64,000 bases of DNA from NCBI GenBank assembly GCA_027484445.1, contig JAIXSY010000032.1:1-64000 (forward strand), written 5' to 3'. This document shows positions 54,507 to 63,052 of the stretch, in pieces (the stretch's first letter is position 1; each line of letters begins with the position of its first letter). The stretch comes from Verrucomicrobiaceae bacterium (GTDB lineage: Bacteria > Verrucomicrobiota > Verrucomicrobiia > Verrucomicrobiales > Verrucomicrobiaceae). The notes beneath the pieces were generated by a model. The model saw only the letters and a program-made list of their open reading frames with translations. It was not told where the DNA came from and ran no database searches. The position numbers and the translations under genes were made by a program.

Positions 54507-54616
54507 GACTCGTCGTCGTTCGCGGGAATTTCCCGGCCCATTTCCTCGTGGTGAGAGTGGGCCTAGTGGCTGGCATGGGCGAGGTCTTCGACATTCAGCG
54601 GGGAATGGTCGGTCAA
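54503..54616 (-). pseudogene. DUF433-like antitoxin remnant
   Basis: The minus strand from 54616 reads LTDHSPLNVEDLAHASH, an in-frame TAG, then AHSHHEEMGREIPANDDES and a TGA that overlaps the toxin ATG (ATGA). The EDLxxA...HHEE...I..ND end is the typical DUF433 C terminus. The N-terminal part is gone where the sulfatase gene ends. Short, so only moderate confidence. Confidence 0.6.
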
Positions 54617-56127
54617 GGCGCGGGTTCTTGTGCTGAGCGGGATGAAGACGGTGCTGCCTTTGAAAGCTGGATGGGTGCGTCTCCGCCAGCAGCGATCATG
54701 TCGGGGTAAATGGAATCCCACCAGGACTGGTAGGCAGGCAGGAGCTTTTGTACAATGGGCTGGCGCAGGGGAGCAAGGTCCACCTGACAGCCTGGATCGC
54801 GCCTCACATCATAGAGTGCCCAGCCATCGCCATGAGTAATGCCCCAGTGAAAGAGGGCATTGCGCGTGTAGATGTCTTTGTTCAGCCCATTCATGACTCG
54901 ACGCAGGCCATTGCAGCGATTTTGTTTGTCATTCCGGCAGACGCCTGTGGGATCAGCACAGGGTCGATTGCGAACGAACAGGTAATGCCCCCAGCGCACA
55001 GCCGCCTGGGTGTCACGATGCTGAGCAGCGGTGCCACCTGGCCAACGGGTGACGTGCTGAAAAAGCATGCGCCCCTGAAACCACGGATCGTCTCCACGCT
55101 CCAGCAGTGAAGTCAGGCGATGTCCTTCGAGCTTGGCAGCCACCGTCGGCTCCAGCTGGATTCCGGCCACATCTATCAGCGTGGGCACGACATCCAAATG
55201 AGCGGTGAGGGCATCGACTTGCTTCGGTGGCCAATGCCCTGGCCAGCGCCAGAAAGAGATGGCGCGTGTGCCACCAGGCCAGACCGTACATTTGCAGCCA
55301 CGCATGTCGGCATTGTGGAGGTCGATGCCATAGGTGCCTCCATTGTCGCTCATGAAGATGACGATCGTGTCTTTTTCCAAGTCCTGCTGCTTCAGGAAGT
55401 CCAACAAGCGCCCCACGTTCCAATCCAGGTTCGCCACCATGCCAGCATAGCTTGCGTGCTGGGCGCTGAGAGCTTGGCGGTAGGGGGCGATGTAAGACTC
55501 AGGAGCCGCCAGTGGGCTGTGGGGGGAATAGCTGGCCAGGTAGAGAAAGTAGGGCTTTCGGGGTTGGATCTGTGGTTCTGTTCGGCGCTCGCGAATGAAC
55601 TGAATCGCTTCATCAAAATAGACATCTTCACGATAGCCCTTTCGCTGCTTGGGTGGGCCGCCATTGCGAACGATGGATGGATCGAAAGGCACCGTGCCGC
55701 CCTGACGAGAGGTGATGCTGAGATCAAAACCGCGCTGATGGGCACTGTAGCCCTCGCCATCCCCGAGGTGCCATTTGCCGATGAAGCAGCTTTCGTATCG
55801 TGCCTTTTTCAAAAGCTGCGGCAGCAGAATGGCGGATTGATTCAAGTGCTCACGTGGCGGCAGCGTGTGGGTCACCCCCTGACGCAAAGGATCACGACCC
55901 GTCAGCAAAGCAGCACGTGTCGGCGAACAAGAGGGGGACACGGCAAAGTCGGTGAAGCGCACGCTTTCGTCATGAAGTGCATCCAATCGAGGCGTCTTGA
56001 GGACTGGATTGCCATGCTTGCCGAGATCCCCGTAGCCCATGTCATCCGCTAGAATGAGAATGATGTCTGGCGTTGCCGCAAGTGCCTGCGTGAGGCAGCA
56101 GAAAAGCAGGAACAGTCGGGCGAGCAT
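54613..56127 (-). CDS. Secreted sulfatase (formylglycine type)
   Basis: 504 residues from the ATG at 56127, which opens a signal peptide (MLARLFLLFCCLTQALAA). Metal Asp residues in IILILADDMGYGDLG; the catalytic Cys in PSCSPTRAALLTGRD is the C-x-P-T-R site converted to formylglycine. YESCFIGKWHLGDG, FDLSITSRQGG, SDNGGTYGIDLH and GGTRAISFWRWPGHWP are further arylsulfatase A-type signatures. It probably removes sulfate from polysaccharides in the periplasm or outside; the exact substrate is unknown. No maturase gene is in the window. The stop abuts the DUF433 remnant. Confidence 0.92.
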   Translation of the reverse strand: MLARLFLLFCCLTQALAATPDIILILADDMGYGDLGKHGNPVLKTPRLDALHDESVRFTDFAVSPSCSPTRAALLTGRDPLRQGVTHTLPPREHLNQSAILLPQLLKKARYESCFIGKWHLGDGEGYSAHQRGFDLSITSRQGGTVPFDPSIVRNGGPPKQRKGYREDVYFDEAIQFIRERRTEPQIQPRKPYFLYLASYSPHSPLAAPESYIAPYRQALSAQHASYAGMVANLDWNVGRLLDFLKQQDLEKDTIVIFMSDNGGTYGIDLHNADMRGCKCTVWPGGTRAISFWRWPGHWPPKQVDALTAHLDVVPTLIDVAGIQLEPTVAAKLEGHRLTSLLERGDDPWFQGRMLFQHVTRWPGGTAAQHRDTQAAVRWGHYLFVRNRPCADPTGVCRNDKQNRCNGLRRVMNGLNKDIYTRNALFHWGITHGDGWALYDVRRDPGCQVDLAPLRQPIVQKLLPAYQSWWDSIYPDMIAAGGDAPIQLSKAAPSSSRSAQEPAP

Positions 56128-56181
56128 GGGCGAGAAAGGAGAAGCGAGACAACGCAGGGAAGGAGGCACTCTTGTCTCAAA

Positions 56182-56892
56182 CTAGCTAGGCATCGCCTCT
56201 GCTAGGCTGTCGAGCAGTCGCCACTCTCCGGGTGCCAATCCATCAAGGGTGTGCGTGCCAAAGCGAGTGCGATGTAGCGCTTCGACATGCCACCCCTGGC
56301 TGGCAAACATGCGGCGTACTTGGTGATAGCGCCCCTCTTGCAGGGTCAGGTCGGCTTGGAAGGGGCTTTTGATTTCGAGTCGAGCCGGCAGACAGGGACG
56401 ATCTTCGCCACGCAGCATGAGCTGCCCTGAGGCGAACACGGCCATCAGCGCGTCATCCAACGGGCGATCCACGGTGACTTCATAGACCTTTTCCACCTGC
56501 GCGCGTGGCGAGGTGTAGCGCTGAACGATGTGACCGACATCGGTGATCAGCAGCAAGCCACTCGTATCCTTGTCGAGCCTCCCCACACTCGTCACGGGTG
56601 GATTGCGGGCCAACCATCGGGCGGGCAGCCATTCGTAGATCGTGTCTCCTTCCCCATCGGCATGCGTGCAGACGTATCCCAGCGGTTTGTGAAACACGGC
56701 CAGCAAACCCTCAGGCGCTTCCAGCGGCTGCTGATCCAGCAGTACTTGAGCGGGGTCCACCCGCACATCGGCACGTTTTGCCACGGCACCTGCGACTTGC
56801 ACCCGCCCCGCACGCACGACAGCCTCAGCCTCGCGGCGTGAGCAGTAGCCAAGAGAAGACAGCAATTGATCAAGACGGCGCGGGCGAGGCAT
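56182..56892 (-). CDS. Pseudouridine synthase, RsuA/RluB/E/F family
   Basis: 236 residues. An N-terminal S4 RNA-binding domain (RLDQLLSSLGYCSRREAEAV) is followed by the catalytic domain with the Asp in VGRLDKDTSGLLLITD. LAVFHKPLGYVCTHAD is motif I and LQEGRYHQVRRMFASQGWHV is motif III, of the small-subunit RsuA type. It isomerises a uridine in rRNA. It shares strand and close spacing with the flanking genes and may be cotranscribed. Confidence 0.9.
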   Translation of the reverse strand: MPRPRRLDQLLSSLGYCSRREAEAVVRAGRVQVAGAVAKRADVRVDPAQVLLDQQPLEAPEGLLAVFHKPLGYVCTHADGEGDTIYEWLPARWLARNPPVTSVGRLDKDTSGLLLITDVGHIVQRYTSPRAQVEKVYEVTVDRPLDDALMAVFASGQLMLRGEDRPCLPARLEIKSPFQADLTLQEGRYHQVRRMFASQGWHVEALHRTRFGTHTLDGLAPGEWRLLDSLAEAMPS

Positions 56893-56913
56893 GGCAGGAG
56901 GGATGAGGCAGCT

Positions 56914-58596
56914 TCACGGACTCGCGGGAAGAAAGCCCAATTTCACGGTAGGTTCATTGGCATCCGCCAGCGGCGGTTCGGTGATGTGGCCCTCTTCTCG
57001 CAGACCATTCAGTCCCACGGAGTAGAGCAGATCTCTCAGAGGATCGTATTCCAGAGGTCTGCCGGAAAAAGGATCCAAAGGTTCCTGCGCCAAATAATCA
57101 GGACGTAGATTCGGCAGGCCGGAGGGTGGCTGTCGATAGTCCAGCGCGTAGCGCCGAATGGCCGCCATGACTTGCACGAGCATCTGCCGGGCCTTGGCGA
57201 GTCGATGCAGGTCGAGCATGGGACGATAAATGGCCCAACGGTCGAGGAAATAGCCCTCTCCTGCCCCATTGGGACGCAGGCCACTCAGGAAAAAGCGTGC
57301 GGGCCAAGCAGCTTCGTTCATGCCAGCTGCCATGGGAGAGGCGATGGCATCTCTCGCTCCACGAAAGGCCGTGGCGAAGGCACCGAGCGTCTCCTGCGTC
57401 TTGAAAAACAGACGACCTGCTCGCGGCTTCAACACACCTGCAGGCATGGTGTCCAAGGGCTCTCCACTGCGCTCGCCGAGCAGGCGCTTTTTTTCATGAA
57501 GGTAAAAGGCACTGAATGCCTCCTGCATGTCTCGATCCAGCGGCTCAATCGTGCTGAGGCTTTCTTGAAAGGTACGCAAACCCACGCGATCCAGGTTCGA
57601 ATCTCGCAGAAGACGAGCCGCAGACTGGAGGCAGATGACATGCAGCTCCTGCCCACGCTGCATGAAGGAAGGCCAAGACCTCAGCGCCTGGAGCTGGCGT
57701 GCCAAACGCCCGATGTCCACGACGGCTTTCGCTGCCGCCGCATCATCCACGCCTTTCTGCAAGGCCACACGCGCTTGCAGCAAGATGCCTACCTCACGCC
57801 AAGAGGCATGAGAACCGAGGTCTTCCCGATGCCAAGCCGAATGATTCGAATGCCAGTCATAGTCAGCCAAAAGGTCACGCAGAGTGTCCCAGGCCGCTCC
57901 ATTCGCAGCCACGACTTGATGCACTGTCGCGGGATCCCAGCGCCAGGGCGGGGTGCTCTTGAGTTCGGGTTTTTCAACCGCTAGGATGGCATCTAGAAAC
58001 GTGCGCAGCAGCGAAGGTGCCCCGATTTTAGGCATGATGTCAGGCGGCAGCTTGAGGCGCAAATCCTCATCCACAGGCTTTGGCACATCTTCCAAATAAA
58101 TCTGGGCCAGCATGAGCAAGCCAGCGACTCCGAGCAGCAAGGTGAGCAAGCGCAACAAGGCCCCCAAAGCACGGAGAGCCCTGGACGGCGGTGCCACCGC
58201 ACGTTCACGCGCCGCAGGCCTTGGGGCGACTCGACGCTGCGTGGGGGGTTCCTGAGTCTCCGCCAGTGTGTCGAATCGAAGCTCATCAGGCACGGACGCT
58301 GACATCGGGCGCTTGCTGGCGGCTAGGTCTGTTCTGGATTCCTGGCGCGGGGCCAGGGACTCGACTCGTCGCTCTTGCGGACGACCTGTGATTTCCGGCG
58401 CTGGATTGCTTTTGGCAAAAACGCGTGCAGGGGCAGCGGCCGCAGCCTTTTCACGCGGCTTCTCGATTGCCTCCTGTGGGACTGCACTCTCTTCCGGGAG
58501 AGGCTCACTTTGCCACTCGGCCTGAAAGCTCCAGGGAGACACCCACTCGGGCGCACGGCGCACCTGGGTGGGTGAAGTCTCGCTTTTCTCGTTCAT
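56914..58596 (-). CDS. Membrane-anchored protein of unknown function
   Basis: 560 residues from the ATG at 58596. A long low-complexity cytoplasmic N terminus (about 1-140, Pro/Glu/Arg/Ala-rich) precedes one membrane helix (about 142-166, ALGALLRLLTLLLGVAGLLM). The outer part is helical. The end (LVQVMAAIRRYALDYRQPPS, GLPNLRPDYLAQEPLDPFSG and RPLEYD) resembles pseudopilin-like tails and the protein at 11402-12943. It lies between RppH-like and pseudouridine synthase genes on the same strand. No function is known. Confidence 0.75.
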   Translation of the reverse strand: MNEKSETSPTQVRRAPEWVSPWSFQAEWQSEPLPEESAVPQEAIEKPREKAAAAAPARVFAKSNPAPEITGRPQERRVESLAPRQESRTDLAASKRPMSASVPDELRFDTLAETQEPPTQRRVAPRPAARERAVAPPSRALRALGALLRLLTLLLGVAGLLMLAQIYLEDVPKPVDEDLRLKLPPDIMPKIGAPSLLRTFLDAILAVEKPELKSTPPWRWDPATVHQVVAANGAAWDTLRDLLADYDWHSNHSAWHREDLGSHASWREVGILLQARVALQKGVDDAAAAKAVVDIGRLARQLQALRSWPSFMQRGQELHVICLQSAARLLRDSNLDRVGLRTFQESLSTIEPLDRDMQEAFSAFYLHEKKRLLGERSGEPLDTMPAGVLKPRAGRLFFKTQETLGAFATAFRGARDAIASPMAAGMNEAAWPARFFLSGLRPNGAGEGYFLDRWAIYRPMLDLHRLAKARQMLVQVMAAIRRYALDYRQPPSGLPNLRPDYLAQEPLDPFSGRPLEYDPLRDLLYSVGLNGLREEGHITEPPLADANEPTVKLGFLPASP

Positions 58597-58621
58597 GAAG
58601 AGTGAAGCTGCTTCCGTGAAA

Positions 58622-59119
58622 TCAGTCGCTTGGCATCTCGAGCTCAATGCTGAAAAAGTCCACAAACACTGCTCGATAAACAGACCTTTTGAACTTGGGA
58701 ACCCAATTCATCTGAAACTCTGCAGGCTGAATCCATCGCCATTGACCAAACTCCTGATGTGTCGCCGCTAGGTTGATGTCTTCATCCCGGCCCAGGTAAC
58801 GGCAGCGAAAGTAGGTCTGCTCTTGGCCCCCATAGATCCCATACTTCAGGCGGCCTTTCGCGAAGGCATAACGATAGCCACCACGCTTTTCCAAGACCTG
58901 AAGATGATCCCGAGTGACGCCGATTTCCTCCGCTAGCTCACGAAACAAGGCGGTTTCATCGTCCTCACCTTCATCAATGCCGCCCTGTGGAAACTGCCAC
59001 GCACCTTTGATGTTAAGTCGTTCGGCCACAAAGATGCAGCCATCTTGACGCTCAAGGATCGCAGCGACGTTGGGACGATAAACAATAGGAGTGACGGCAG
59101 GGGGGACGGCCATGGGCAA
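58622..59119 (-). CDS. rppH: RNA pyrophosphohydrolase-like NUDIX enzyme
   Basis: 165 residues. YRPNVAAILERQDGCIFVAE and WQFPQGGIDEGEDDETALFR followed by ELAEEIGV carry the complete Nudix box with the preceding FPQGGID typical of RppH. YFRCRYLGRDEDINLAATHQ and EFGQWRWIQPAEF are also family features. RppH removes pyrophosphate from 5' triphosphate RNA and starts mRNA decay; Ap4A hydrolase activity is a known alternative. First gene of the minus-strand run that continues to 54613. Confidence 0.88.
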   Translation of the reverse strand: MPMAVPPAVTPIVYRPNVAAILERQDGCIFVAERLNIKGAWQFPQGGIDEGEDDETALFRELAEEIGVTRDHLQVLEKRGGYRYAFAKGRLKYGIYGGQEQTYFRCRYLGRDEDINLAATHQEFGQWRWIQPAEFQMNWVPKFKRSVYRAVFVDFFSIELEMPSD

Positions 59120-59189
59120 GCATCAATGTCACATTCATCTCGGTTGTCACGTCCGGGTGAAGGCTTCACCCGGACGATAACCGCCCTGA

Positions 59190-62100
59190 TCACTCCAGCG
59201 TGATCCCATGCCAGTAGGCGAACTCCCAGGTCCAGCCGTTGGCATGGGCTTCGAGGCGGACGGTGATGTCCTGGCCCTTCCACTTCGCCAAATCGACCTC
59301 CACGGTTTTCCAACGCGGCTTTTCATGGTCCACCGTCACTGCCTTGACCTCTTGACCGTTGACCAAGGCCTTCACAATCCAATCACCACGATCATCGGCA
59401 GCCACGCTGAACTTCAGCTTCGTCTTCTCGACCTTCATCTGGCGTTCCAGGCTCGCAGGAGTCTTCTTGTCCGTGAACGGGTGCATGAGCAGCACGTTCG
59501 TTTTGCCGTGGTATTCGGCGAGTTTGACTGGTGTGCGCTCGAAATCGGGCGCGTTGACCTTCCAATCGGGATTCCACAGGCTGACGCTTTCCCAGTCGAT
59601 GGCACGCCAGTTGGTCTTTTTCGGCTGTGAGGCCGTTTCGGGCAGTTCGACGCCCTGGATGAGCAGTTTCTTCTTTTCGGGCGTGAGCGGGCCTTCTTCC
59701 GGTGGAGCCAAAATATACCAAATGAGATCGCGGAAGGCCGCATCGGGCAAATTGCCGAATCCCATCGGCATGAGGCTCTGCTTCGTGTTCGTGAGCGTGG
59801 CGATTTGATCGCGCGACACGATTTGAGCCGCGCCACCGGCTCCGAGCAGCTTTACATGCCCCGGCGTGTCCTCGACGATGCGTCCGGCGAGCGTGCGGCC
59901 GTCCTTGGTGCTCACGCTGATGTTTTCGTAGCCGTTGCCGATGATCTGATTGGGGTCGATCACGTTCGCGAGCAGCGCATCGAGATTGCTGCGTCCGCTG
60001 CCGATCAAATCCGGCCCCACCTTCTGGCCACCGCCGTGGAACTCATGACAGATCATGCACGTCGCCGTGAACATGAGTTTGCCGTTCGCGAGGTCCGGCT
60101 CGCCCGTGAGACAGGCCTGCTTCTTCTGCGCGATGAGTGATTTCACATCGTCAGACGAGTCCTGCCACGCGCCGAGCACCTTGAAGGCGAGATCGCGGAT
60201 GCCCTTGTCCTTGCTCGTCGCCAACGCCCGACGCACCGGAGCCGGGAAGCCGCTCGCGGGCACTTTTTTCTCCGCGATGGCATTGAGCAGGGCTTTGGTC
60301 CAAGTCTCGCGGCTCGCGAGTGCTTCGATGGCGGCAGTGTGGTGCAGTCCTCTGGACTGCGGATCGGAACGCAGGCCGGAGGCCTGCACCACATTCAGCA
60401 GCGGCTCGATGAATTCATCGCCACCCAGCTCCGAAGCCGCGCGAATCGCCACCACAGCGACTTCCGGCCCATGCGTCCCGAGGCCATCGCGGAGCAGTTG
60501 AAGCAGCGACTGACGATAAACCGGCGTTTTCACGCCGCGCAGCCGTTGCAGCGCCTCGATCACTTCCTTGCTCGGAGCCTTCGCCGTCGTCAAAACCGCC
60601 GCGAGGCTGGCAATCGCCTCCTCATCGCCCCACAGCACCGCGAGCGTGAACGCCTGCTTGCGAACGTCCGCGTTCGACGACGCACGCCACTTCGCGAGGC
60701 TGGCAGAGACATCCTTCGTTGGTTTGATCACGCCACCTTCCTGGCCTTTGACGAGACCATTGAGCGCGTTGGCGAGCAGGACATCGTGCTCGGCGATCTT
60801 GTCGCAGAACTCGACAGCGAGATCGAGGTTCTCAGCCTTCCGCGTGTCGCAGAGCCTGCGCATGGCTTTGTGGGAGAGGACGCGGGAGAGGGGTTGGGCG
60901 CGAACGGCGCCCAAGGCAATTTCATCCAGGAAAGCATTTCGCGATTCACCCAAGCTGCTAGGTCTGAACCCATCTGCCACAGGCTCAATGAGCATCCAAA
61001 GTGCGTGTGAAAGCACCCTGTCTGCATCTATCGAGTTTTTTATGAGCGCCATCCGTGCTGCTTCCAAAATATCACCGTGATCTTGGATATGTGATTTGCG
61101 CCGATAATTGGTTGTCAGGGAACCTGCTGTGTATTGCCGTAGAGCAATTGCGGCAGAATGCCGGACGATTGGGTTAGAATGAGCAGCTAGCGTAACAAGC
61201 AAACGAGGAGCGTTTGCCTCGTGTTCTCCGATTGCCCGAGCAGCCCACGCATTCAGAGTATCATTTAAGGTTGCTGTTGCTCGATTGATCAACTGCGTGT
61301 CGATGGTGTCACTCGCGAGTGCAGCCCAAAAGGCTTCGATCGAGTGTAAGTTGGATGCGCTGACAACGGCATTTTCTAGCAACGGCCTGAGTTGATCTTG
61401 CTGAGTATGAGCTCTCTCCACCAGCATCCGCCTCGCCATGCGGCGCATCCAGTTGTTGGGATGCTCCAGCGTTTTGACGAGGTCGGCGGTGGAGAGTTTT
61501 TTGAGGTCGAGGTCGGCTTGGTCGCGGGTGGGTGTAGCACGAACTTCCAAGTTCGTGGCGTTGGGAACGAACTTGGAAGTTCGTTCTACGGTCACCACAC
61601 GCCAGATGCGGCCGTATTGGCGGTCCACGCCTTCGGGGTTGGCTTTGGCGTTTTGGTAGCAGGGATACTTGTCGCACCAGTCCATGATCCAGAGGAAGCC
61701 ATCGGGGCCGGTCTGGGTGCTGACGGGGCGGAACCAGCCGTCGTTGGCGCGGAGGAAATCACGACGCGGCTCGCATTTGAAGGTGGCACCGACGGGCGTG
61801 AGGACTTCCTCGTGGATGGCGTTGTCGTGGATGTTGCCGATAAAGGCGTGGCCGTGCGTGTCGGCGGGATAGCGGCCGCCTTGATAAATCTGCACGCCGG
61901 CATAGGCGGCGCGGAAGTGCTTGTGCTTCACGATGCTGGGAAGCTGCTCGTAGGCATAAGGATTCTCCGGCGCACCGCCCTGGCGGACGTAGATGCCGCC
62001 GGGGGCCATGTGGAAAAAGTGATCGATGACGCAGGCGCTGACGAAGAAATTCCCCGCAGCGTCGTAATCGCAGCCCCAGGGATTGCTGGTGCCATCGGCG

Positions 62101-62921
62101 AAGACTTCGAATTCCCAGGGTGGGGCGGTATCCGGGCCATTCTTGGCCCGTTCCGATTCGCGGGGCAGGAATGCCCCGGATACGGGCCTCGCGCGCCCAA
62201 TCCCCGCATCAAATTTGAAGCCTTCGCTCTCCGGCTGACCGGGGCGGCGGACTTTGCTGTTCGTGAAGACGCCGTGGGTCATGTAGAGCCAGCCATCGGG
62301 GCCCCAGGTGAAGCTATTGACGAGCTCGTGCGTGTCTTCGCGACCGAAGCCAGTCAGCACGACACGCCACGCGTCCGGTTGGTCGTCGCCATCGGCATCG
62401 CGGAAGTGGATCAAATGCGGCTGCTGGCCGATGTAGATGCCGTCATCGCCGCAGAGGATGGCGGAGGCGAGATTGAGGCCCTGGACAAAAACGGTGCGCT
62501 TGTCGGCCGTGCCGTCGTTGTCGGTGTCTTCCAGGATGATGACGCGGTCGCGGGGCAGGTTCTTGGTTCCTGGTTCTTCGTTCTTGGTTGGGAGGCAGAT
62601 CGCAGGAACCGGGTGGTATTGATCATCCTTGGCCTCACCGCCGAAGGGCGCGGGATGTTTGGAGCCATTCGGGTATTCGTAGGCCTCCACGACCCACAAA
62701 CGGCCGCGATGATCCCAGGTCATGGCGACGGGATTTTGCACCATCGGCTCATGCGCGAAGCAGCGGACCTCGTAACCCTCCGGCACGGTCATTTTCTTCC
62801 GCGCTTCCTCGGGCGAGGGACATTCGTTCGTCGTGGGCAGGTAGGTGCCGGTGAGTTCTTTGGCTGAGGAAGACATGCAGTGCATGGCCACCAGCAGGGC
62901 AGGAAAAAGCAGAGCTTTCAT
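59190..62921 (-). CDS. PVC-type membrane-bound dehydrogenase with cytochrome c domain
   Basis: 1243 residues with a signal peptide (MKALLFPALLVAMHCMSSSA). The N-terminal propeller (about 40-470: VPEGYEVRCFAHEPMVQNPV, DRVIILEDTDNDGTADKRTV, FEVFADGTSNPWGCDYDAAG, VSTQTGPDGFLWIMDWCDKY) is followed by HEAT-like repeats (about 500-900). A c-type heme site follows, TATCMICHEFHGGGQKVGPD (CxxCH), then GYENISVSTKDGRTLAGRIV and a C-terminal domain with AYWHGITLE at the end. The family is typical of Planctomycetes and Verrucomicrobia; substrates (perhaps sugars) are unproven. Three palindromic elements (E1-E3) interrupt it yet keep the frame. Confidence 0.9.
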   Translation of the reverse strand: MKALLFPALLVAMHCMSSSAKELTGTYLPTTNECPSPEEARKKMTVPEGYEVRCFAHEPMVQNPVAMTWDHRGRLWVVEAYEYPNGSKHPAPFGGEAKDDQYHPVPAICLPTKNEEPGTKNLPRDRVIILEDTDNDGTADKRTVFVQGLNLASAILCGDDGIYIGQQPHLIHFRDADGDDQPDAWRVVLTGFGREDTHELVNSFTWGPDGWLYMTHGVFTNSKVRRPGQPESEGFKFDAGIGRARPVSGAFLPRESERAKNGPDTAPPWEFEVFADGTSNPWGCDYDAAGNFFVSACVIDHFFHMAPGGIYVRQGGAPENPYAYEQLPSIVKHKHFRAAYAGVQIYQGGRYPADTHGHAFIGNIHDNAIHEEVLTPVGATFKCEPRRDFLRANDGWFRPVSTQTGPDGFLWIMDWCDKYPCYQNAKANPEGVDRQYGRIWRVVTVERTSKFVPNATNLEVRATPTRDQADLDLKKLSTADLVKTLEHPNNWMRRMARRMLVERAHTQQDQLRPLLENAVVSASNLHSIEAFWAALASDTIDTQLINRATATLNDTLNAWAARAIGEHEANAPRLLVTLAAHSNPIVRHSAAIALRQYTAGSLTTNYRRKSHIQDHGDILEAARMALIKNSIDADRVLSHALWMLIEPVADGFRPSSLGESRNAFLDEIALGAVRAQPLSRVLSHKAMRRLCDTRKAENLDLAVEFCDKIAEHDVLLANALNGLVKGQEGGVIKPTKDVSASLAKWRASSNADVRKQAFTLAVLWGDEEAIASLAAVLTTAKAPSKEVIEALQRLRGVKTPVYRQSLLQLLRDGLGTHGPEVAVVAIRAASELGGDEFIEPLLNVVQASGLRSDPQSRGLHHTAAIEALASRETWTKALLNAIAEKKVPASGFPAPVRRALATSKDKGIRDLAFKVLGAWQDSSDDVKSLIAQKKQACLTGEPDLANGKLMFTATCMICHEFHGGGQKVGPDLIGSGRSNLDALLANVIDPNQIIGNGYENISVSTKDGRTLAGRIVEDTPGHVKLLGAGGAAQIVSRDQIATLTNTKQSLMPMGFGNLPDAAFRDLIWYILAPPEEGPLTPEKKKLLIQGVELPETASQPKKTNWRAIDWESVSLWNPDWKVNAPDFERTPVKLAEYHGKTNVLLMHPFTDKKTPASLERQMKVEKTKLKFSVAADDRGDWIVKALVNGQEVKAVTVDHEKPRWKTVEVDLAKWKGQDITVRLEAHANGWTWEFAYWHGITLE
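60339..60392. repeat. Intragenic palindromic element E2 (two hairpins)
   Basis: 54 bp (18 codons) with complementary ends GTGGTGCAG/CTGCACCAC. Inside lie two smaller hairpins (GCAGTCC/GGACTGC and GCAGGCC/GGCCTGC) around a central GGATCGGAAC. It encodes an unlikely VVQASGLRSDPQSRGLHHTA insert in the HEAT region. Confidence 0.85.
61534..61589. repeat. Intragenic palindromic element E1 (two hairpins)
   Basis: 56 bp. GTAG...CTAC ends enclose two GAACTTCC/GGAAGTTC hairpins around a centre with GGGAACG. Encodes VERTSKFVPNATNLEVRATP at the end of the propeller domain. Confidence 0.85.
62128..62183. repeat. Intragenic palindromic element E3 (two hairpins)
   Basis: 56 bp. GTATCCGG/CCGGATAC ends enclose GGGCCATTCTTGGCCC and GGGGCAGGAATGCCCC hairpins, with the centre GTTCCGATTCG (CGAATCGGAAC on the minus strand). 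Encodes PVSGAFLPRESERAKNGPDT inside the propeller. Confidence 0.85.
62558..62591. repeat. Short direct-repeat tract in the cytochrome gene
   Basis: About 33 bp built from repeated GGTTCTTGGTT/GGTTCTTCG units. It encodes LPTKNEEPGTKNLPR between PAIC and the conserved DRVIILEDTDNDG, where related proteins run straight on. Confidence 0.65.
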
Positions 62922-62984
62922 GAAGCCTTAAGCTGCACGATGCTAGGCGAAGAGTTGCATGACAAAAATTGGGCTGGATCAGCC

Positions 62985-63014
62985 AAAAAAAACCCCGGCC
63001 ATTAGAGGCCGGGG
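62985..63014 (-). terminator. Intrinsic terminator after the lipoprotein gene
   Basis: On the minus strand a CCCCGGCC/GGCCGGGG stem with a six-base loop is followed by TTTTTTTT, 38 bp past the stop at 63053. Confidence 0.9.
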
Positions 63015-63052
63015 ATGAAATGCAGAAGCGGTGAACTGACGCCCAGGATGAA

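Noticed and set aside
61392..62867. A 491-residue plus-strand open frame over the cytochrome gene
   Set aside because: Antisense shadow in a GC-rich gene. Its translation is an Ala/Val/Gly/Asp-rich string without domains.
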